From: Chara braunii
Lineage: Eukaryota; Streptophyta; Charophyceae; Charales; Characeae
Reading direction: 5' to 3'
Length of the DNA: 36,615 nucleotides
Assembly (NCBI GenBank): GCA_003427395.1
Contig: BFEA01000783.1
Coordinates: 1,652 to 38,266, forward strand
Shown: in pieces, positions 31,624 to 36,615 of the stretch
How positions within the stretch are numbered: position 1 is the stretch's first letter
How the letters are laid out: each line of letters starts with the position of its first letter
The notes under the pieces: model-generated
The model's database searches: none
Seen by the model: the letters and a program-made list of their open reading frames with translations, nothing else
Told to the model about the DNA's origin: nothing
Made by a program: the position numbers and the translations under genes

Positions 31624-32801
31624 CTAATGCTAACACGATAGACCCGGTTAGGGCACTGTATGGGAAAGACCGCATCTGGAATCAATGCAGGAGAGCGGCT
31701 GACCTGGATCTGCGCTCGATGAATGTGAACGGCCTGGCCTCATGCAAACCAGAAAAACAAAATGCAATATGGGACTTGATGAAAGGTGTAGGGGGGAGAA
31801 ACTGGCCAGATATCGTCTGTGTTCAGGAAACACACCTGATGGACACCCCTGAGCACAACCGCACCCACAAGATGATCTGGCCATACCAAGCCTTCAGGGC
31901 CTATGCCCCGAAACCCGGAAGTGCAGGGGTGGCCATCTGGATTCCCCCGGAGTCCAGGGCGGACCCGGTCCACTGGGTGATGGACCAGGAGGAAGGCAGG
32001 TGGGTGTCCATCCTGGTCACATTGGAAATCGAAATCGTACGTATAGTGTGCATCTACGCCCCCAACACGGTAAGGGAAAGAAAAATCTTCTTTGAAAATA
32101 TTAAAGCACAGATACTGGAAGGGGTCCCGATCATTATAGCAGGGGACTACAATGCAGCCCCGGACCGATGGATGGATAGATGGCGGACCCCCTCCCCAGC
32201 CCCGGTGTATGTGGAGGAGGATGAGCGGATGATAAACGACTTATGCCTCTCCCTGAAAATCTTCGACTCCTTCCGGAAATTGAACCCAGACACAAGATTC
32301 TACTCATGTCTACGGAAGACTGGTACTGAAGGTCAGTCAAAATCTTGGATTGACTTAATCCTTATCTCGGAAGACATGGGGGAATCGCTGCTTTTAGCAA
32401 CGATCTTGCCTGCAAGTCCATACCCGGGCCTTGACCACAAAATGTGCACGGTTACTCTATCTTTTCGAAAGAAACCAGACTGGGGTCCGGGCTTCTACAA
32501 GCTCAACACTTGCATCTTGAAACAAAAAACCTTTCACAGTTACATTACAGACTGCTGGAAATACTGGCACATGCAAAAACAACACTTCCAACAGGCAATA
32601 GACTGGTTCAACAACGGGCTATTCTATCTGGGTAAAAAATGCCAAGATTACTCTAAACTATTGGCAGCCAAGAAACATCAACAGGAAATGGAACTACACG
32701 AGCAGCTGCAACAACTTAAGCACCAGGACCAGTCGAATGACAGCCAAAATTTGCAAGCAGAAGAATGCTCAGAGATTCAAACGCTCAAGAACCGACTTTA
32801 G
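31620..32801 (+). pseudogene. LINE ORF2, endonuclease part
   Basis: ATG 31620 begins ORF2. The apurinic/apyrimidinic-type endonuclease motifs are in order: LRSMNVNGLAS (Asn), PDIVCVQETHL (catalytic Glu), GVAIWIPPES, VCIYAPN, IIIAGDYNAAPD (Asp/Asn), KSWIDLILIS (S-W-I-D) and PGLDHKMCTVTL (Asp-His). All catalytic positions appear kept. The frame is open for 393 codons to TAG 32799-32801, then continues in frame into the RT part. The nuclease nicks target DNA to prime reverse transcription. Confidence 0.9.
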
Positions 32802-34700
32802 GCTTTCGCCACGCAACGCTCGGAAGGAATACGAATAAGAGGACGATTGACAAGGTACCAAACAGAAGGAACAATGGATAGGAATTTTTTTAGCATGGCC
32901 AGGGTGCGCTCGCACAGAACTACCATCGAGGAAATTTATGATCCACAAACCGGACATCAAGATATCGTCACCTCCACCCCCCACTGCGCACAAATAGCTC
33001 GATCATTTTTCCAAGACCTGTTTACCTCAAGGTGCGTCCGGCAGGAGAGAAATGCTAGGGAAAAAGATATTGCAGAGTTCTTGACTCCACTAGAGAAGAC
33101 CCTGACAGGCCAGCAGAAAATAGACCTGGACCAACCCCTGTCCAAGGAGGAGATATGGATGGCGATGATGCAGATGGAAGAAGAGAAGACGCCGGGCATC
33201 GATGGGTTCCCAAAGGAATTTTGGGAAACCTTCTGGACGCAGATGGCCCCGGATCTCATGGAGTATTATCAGCAGGTGTGGAAAACAGGGACAATGGGGG
33301 AGTTGGTGGGCCAGGTGAGCTTGATACACAAAAAGGGAGATAAGATGGACATCCGAAACTACAGGCCAATAACCTTGCTCACAGTTGTCTATAAAATGCT
33401 AGCAAAGGCCCTTGCGAACCGGCTGCTCCCCGTCCTTGTAGATATTATCCATCCAATGCAAACCGGGTTCATCAAAGGCCGCAGGATCTAGGATAACATA
33501 CTATTAGTTAATGAACTACTCAAGCTGACAAGACAGGACAAACAGAACGCTGTTGTGGTCCTTATAGATTTTGAAAAAGCTTACGACCATGTAGACTGGC
33601 TATTCCTGGGCAAATGTATGGAAAAAATGAACATAGGGCCAATTTTCCGATGTTGGACTGCGGTGCTACACCATAACGCAACCACGTGCGTTCAGGTCAA
33701 TGGAAGGATGACACCACCCTTCCCACTGCAGCGGTTGGTCCGTCAGGGGGACCCTCTGGCACCCTTCCTGTTCATAATAGTGATGGAGGCACTGGCAGCA
33801 AATCTCCGAACTAACAAAGACCTGAGGAAACTGCAGATCTCTTCCATCCCAGAAGAAGCAATCCCGATCTACTCAATGTTCGCGGACGATCTGACACTCG
33901 TAGTCGACGGCGACTCGACGCAACTGCAGCGAACATGGAAGAGATCAGGCGATTGTTCGATCGACTTACAACAGTTTCAGACATGACGGTCAACTGGGGG
34001 AACAAGACCCTGGGCTGGTGGATTCACCACCAAGGGGTCCGCCCCCCTGAGCTTCTGCGGGTCAAGTGGCTGCCAGACACGGCCCCGGTCAGGGTACTGG
34101 GAATCATGTTAACGGCACTGGGCAGGCCCGCATCGAACGACGAATGGGTCCTGAAGCTCGCTCTAGAGAAACTGGCACATTGGAAAGACCATCATACCTC
34201 TCTTATTGGCAGGGCATTGGCAATCAATAGCATGGTATTGGCGGCCCTCTAGTACAAATCTGCAATATGGGCCCTCAGTAAGGAGGCCATTCGGTCACTA
34301 AAGCGACAGGTAATAGCCCTGCTATGGAGAGGAAATGGAGAACTTCCAAATGTTATTAGCAGGGTAGCCTGGAGCTCGGTGATTCAACCTAAAGACAAAG
34401 GAGGCCTAGGGATCTTGGACCCACATACTCAGCTCAAGGCATTACTAATCCAATGGATCCGGAGACTGTTATTCACCCAACGCCTCCCATGGCATGCCCT
34501 TGCTTTGGAACAAATAGCTAGGCTTGCCCCGCAGGCACCGCCGGGAGTCAACCCACTAACCTAGCTTGAGGACCGTTACTGGACAATACCATGATCCCGT
34601 CCGGATTTGGCCAGGGATGACTTCTGGACCCGAGTTCTGCACGCCTGGCGACAACTCCCGCTGCTCGATAAACCCCCACCAACCAGATGGGAAGAGGTGG
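32802..34700 (+). pseudogene. LINE ORF2, reverse transcriptase part
   Basis: Continues the frame of the endonuclease. RT motifs: KEEIWMAMMQMEEEKTPGID, QVSLIHKKGDKMDIRNYRPI, MQTGFIKGRRI, then TAG 33489, VVVLIDFEKAYDHVDW, RLVRQGDPLAPFLFIIVMEA and the catalytic YSMFADDLTLVV (FADD intact). Near 33930 the frame shifts (resumes as MEEIRRLFDRLTTVSDMTVN). TAG 34250, TAG 34562 and TGA 34594 follow, and near 34690 the frame shifts again. No RNase H domain was seen. This is target-primed reverse transcription machinery of the L1-like type. Confidence 0.9.
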
Positions 34701-35922
34701 CACGCCAACCCCTTTTCGGGAGAGGTGGATAACAGACCGGAACAGTAGAGTGTACTGCAATTTAGGCACCCCATGGAACAACTGGGGAAAAAAAGGTATA
34801 ACCAGAATAAAAGATATATGGGACACACAAGTGGGAGACTGGAAGACTGCACAACAACTCAGGGCCACGCTCAAGTATTGTCACAAAGTGGAAGAACACA
34901 TTGAAACCTTGATCTTTGCCATTCCCCTGGATTGGGTCCGTATCCTGCGCAGAGGACCGCGGTTGGCAGAAGGGGACTGGGTAGCGGCCCCGGGCGACCC
35001 GGAGAGCGTAGGCGACGTGGTAGAAGTGCGTGCAGATGAATCCTCGATCGCTCTCTTCCACATTGGCAGGAACAACGTGCTCACCCAGTACACCCCGGAA
35101 GTGATGAGATGGTGGAGGAACTCTGACCTGCACAGGATCCGTGTGATACAAGACAAAGAGGCATGGATCGCATATCAGCCAGACACACCCGTGACTGAGC
35201 TCCCGATTGATCCCGAGGAGTGGCAGTGGTCCCCCCAGCGGAAGCGCAGCAAAGGGGACAACCTGAAGCTGTACACCTTGACGGTGAAAGCCGCTTACCG
35301 GCTGCTGCGACCAAAAGTAAATATAAAAGAAAAGGTGAAGGACCGGTGGAGGTCTCACCTGAATATAGGAACTGAAGTAATTTGTCCCATCCAATGGTTC
35401 TCCGCCACAAAGTCCAGGCCGACGAAGATGGCCTTGCTGCAATGGCAGATAGAACAGCGCTGCCTACCCACCAACGACTGGCTGATCGACCGCACATATC
35501 TGGAGCAGAAGGGACGGGCGCTACCATGGTGTAAGTCGTGCCACATCGCCTTCCCCTCCCGAAGAATCCCGGAAACAATAGAGCACATATTCATGCAGTG
35601 TCCGGGAGCCGTGCTCACATGGCGGTGGTGGGATAGAATATGGACACAGTTAGCCACAGGTTCCAACTGGCCATGGGACTAGAGAGCCATATTGTGTGAA
35701 ACATGGTCCTCCCCTACTGACAACACTTTTGAAAACAACATGTTCAAGCTGGGAAGGAGAGCTGTCATGTGGGCCCTCTGGAGAAAACGCTGTATCTTGG
35801 CAATAGAGGGGGTTCGCATAGCTGGGGAGGAAGTAACAGACATGATAAAACAGTTCATCCAACAAGAGCTTAGGGCACAGTGGCAAAAAGTAAAAAACCA
35901 ATTGGATCTGTTTCAGACATAA
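34687..35922 (+). pseudogene. LINE ORF2, C-terminal region with zinc finger
   Basis: Open from about 34687 to TAG 35680-35682, then in frame to TAA 35920-35922. It contains the zf-RVT-like cysteine motif near 35529-35595: WCKSCHIAFPS then ETIEHIFMQCPGA (C-x2-C ... H-x4-C), preceded by a conserved RWRSHLN / PIQWFSATKSRPTKMALLQW segment. This C-terminal domain is typical of plant L1-like ORF2 proteins. The final TAA probably is the true ORF2 end, giving an ORF2 of about 1430 codons before decay. Confidence 0.85.
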
Positions 35923-36606
35923 AACAAGCAATTCAACAATTCTCGGGGGATTGGTTGGGAAGTGAGAAGGGGGGCTGGTTCGCCTCCGTTCAATGGGACG
36001 GCGTACCTGCTCAGGAATGCCACCAAGACGAGCTCAGGAAAGATTATTCTATCAGCTTCAGAGATTGGACCACGGTGGGATAGGAGATCCCGCTGCGACC
36101 ACCCATCGATTTCCCTGATCCGTTCCCGCCCCACCAGCTGGCAATGGTCAACATGCAATGGTATGGCGCAGAGTGAGCGACGTGGATCTGACGGTCTGAT
36201 GCAGACGGAAGAAGCGGCAGCGGACTGAAGCGGGTGAGGCGCTTTTCCCTAGATAGCAGTAGATAGGGTGGGGGAAAAGGTCTTCTGAAACCAATAGGGT
36301 TGATCTTCATCAAAATTCGGAAGTGGGGGGGCCAGGAAGAGATAGCAGAGATCTGGCGCCTGGTTCAGGGTGAAGAGGCTCCCCCCCTCCTGCTCAGTCA
36401 ATCCCCTGGTCTTCAGGGTAATCAATGATGGCAAGATCATTCTATATGTTTTTCTGAGGTGACTTGATGTGACTTGAATTTTGCCTATGTAAGGGACGCT
36501 GGACCCGGTTTCCAACAGGTGCTGCTCCCCACCAATAGATGGAGCCCCCCCAGGTGCTAGCGGTGTTTGCTCTTACCAGCACCGCTAGCACTGACGGGTG
36601 TTGCAA
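35923..36606 (+). other. LINE 3' UTR
   Basis: Non-coding sequence between the ORF2 stop and the A tail. The last part (36493-36545) is shared with the poly(A)-ended copy at 15705-15758. Short frames on both strands show no domain. Confidence 0.75.
36554..36591 (+). other. 3'-terminal hairpin of the LINE
   Basis: GTGCTAGCGGTG (36554-36565) is a perfect inverted repeat of CACCGCTAGCAC (36580-36591), with a 14-base loop. It lies 15 bases before the A tail. In some LINEs a 3' stem-loop is recognised by the element's own reverse transcriptase, and this is a candidate for that role. Confidence 0.75.
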
Positions 36607-36607
36607 C

Positions 36608-36615
36608 AAAAAAAA
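36608..36615 (+). other. Poly(A) tail of the LINE, cut by window end
   Basis: CAACAAAAAAAA closes the window; the A run is at least eight bases and may continue. Confidence 0.8.

Larger units (their letters stand above)
27401..36615 (+). mobile_element. Long L1-like LINE, near full length, inactivated
   Basis: In order: purine-rich 5' region with tandem monomers (from about 27451), ORF1 with zinc knuckle (28546-31210), short middle frame (31207-31620), ORF2 with apurinic-type endonuclease, reverse transcriptase and C-terminal zinc finger (31620-35922), 3' UTR with terminal hairpin, and A8 at the window edge. Eight in-frame stops, seven of them TAG, and at least three frameshifts were found. 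Its 5' end is not fixed, and the A tail may continue beyond the window. Confidence 0.9.

Overview
This window looks like repeat-rich nuclear DNA of a streptophyte plant or alga; a charophyte such as Chara is plausible but not proven. Three things point that way: several decayed chromovirus-like Ty3/gypsy elements, a long L1-like LINE with a C-terminal zinc finger, and a piece of mitochondrial DNA carrying the rps3-rpl16 gene pair, whose sequence is of streptophyte mitochondrial type. No ordinary host protein gene could be recognised with confidence. Isolated Ns at 4585, 13043, 13450 and 13505 mark ambiguous bases.

Layout. 1-3853: a badly decayed plus-strand Ty3/gypsy pol (protease, RT, RNase H, integrase), followed by a polypurine tract and an LTR starting at 3854. 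4496-4704: GATA/GA microsatellite. 5090-5591: a 251-bp tandem duplication. 6049-6104: a 5' tRNA-Ser(UGA)-like relic. 6143-12790: a better preserved minus-strand chromovirus with 3' LTR, PPT, pol and gag, 5'-truncated at a mitochondrial insert (about 12795-13540) that holds the ends of rps3 and rpl16. 13545-13899: the end of a related LTR in plus orientation. 13900-15793: diverged repeat blocks and a poly(A)-ended LINE-like tail. 15860-16220: a decayed satellite of about 140 bp.

16308-20328: a third gypsy element (minus), related to the first, lacking integrase and carrying a duplicated N-terminal zinc knuckle in gag. 20330-27400: mostly non-coding, with microsatellites, a perfect 54-bp tandem repeat, a 145-bp inverted repeat, a TATA-containing stretch, and a primer-binding site complementary to tRNA-Asp for an otherwise unrecognisable minus-strand LTR element.

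27401-36615: a nearly full-length plus-strand LINE, with tandem 266-bp purine-rich monomers in its 5' region, ORF1 with a zinc knuckle, a short middle frame, ORF2 (endonuclease-RT-zinc finger) that begins in a UAAUGA stop-start overlap, a 3' UTR ending in a 12-bp-stem hairpin, and an A tail at the window edge. The element is inactivated by stops (mostly TAG) and frameshifts.

No new defence or metabolic system was seen. The most informative items are the stop-start junction and 5' monomers of the LINE, the gag zinc-knuckle duplication, the mitochondrial insertion at the truncated end of a retrotransposon, and the C-to-T-type decay signature shared by the elements.
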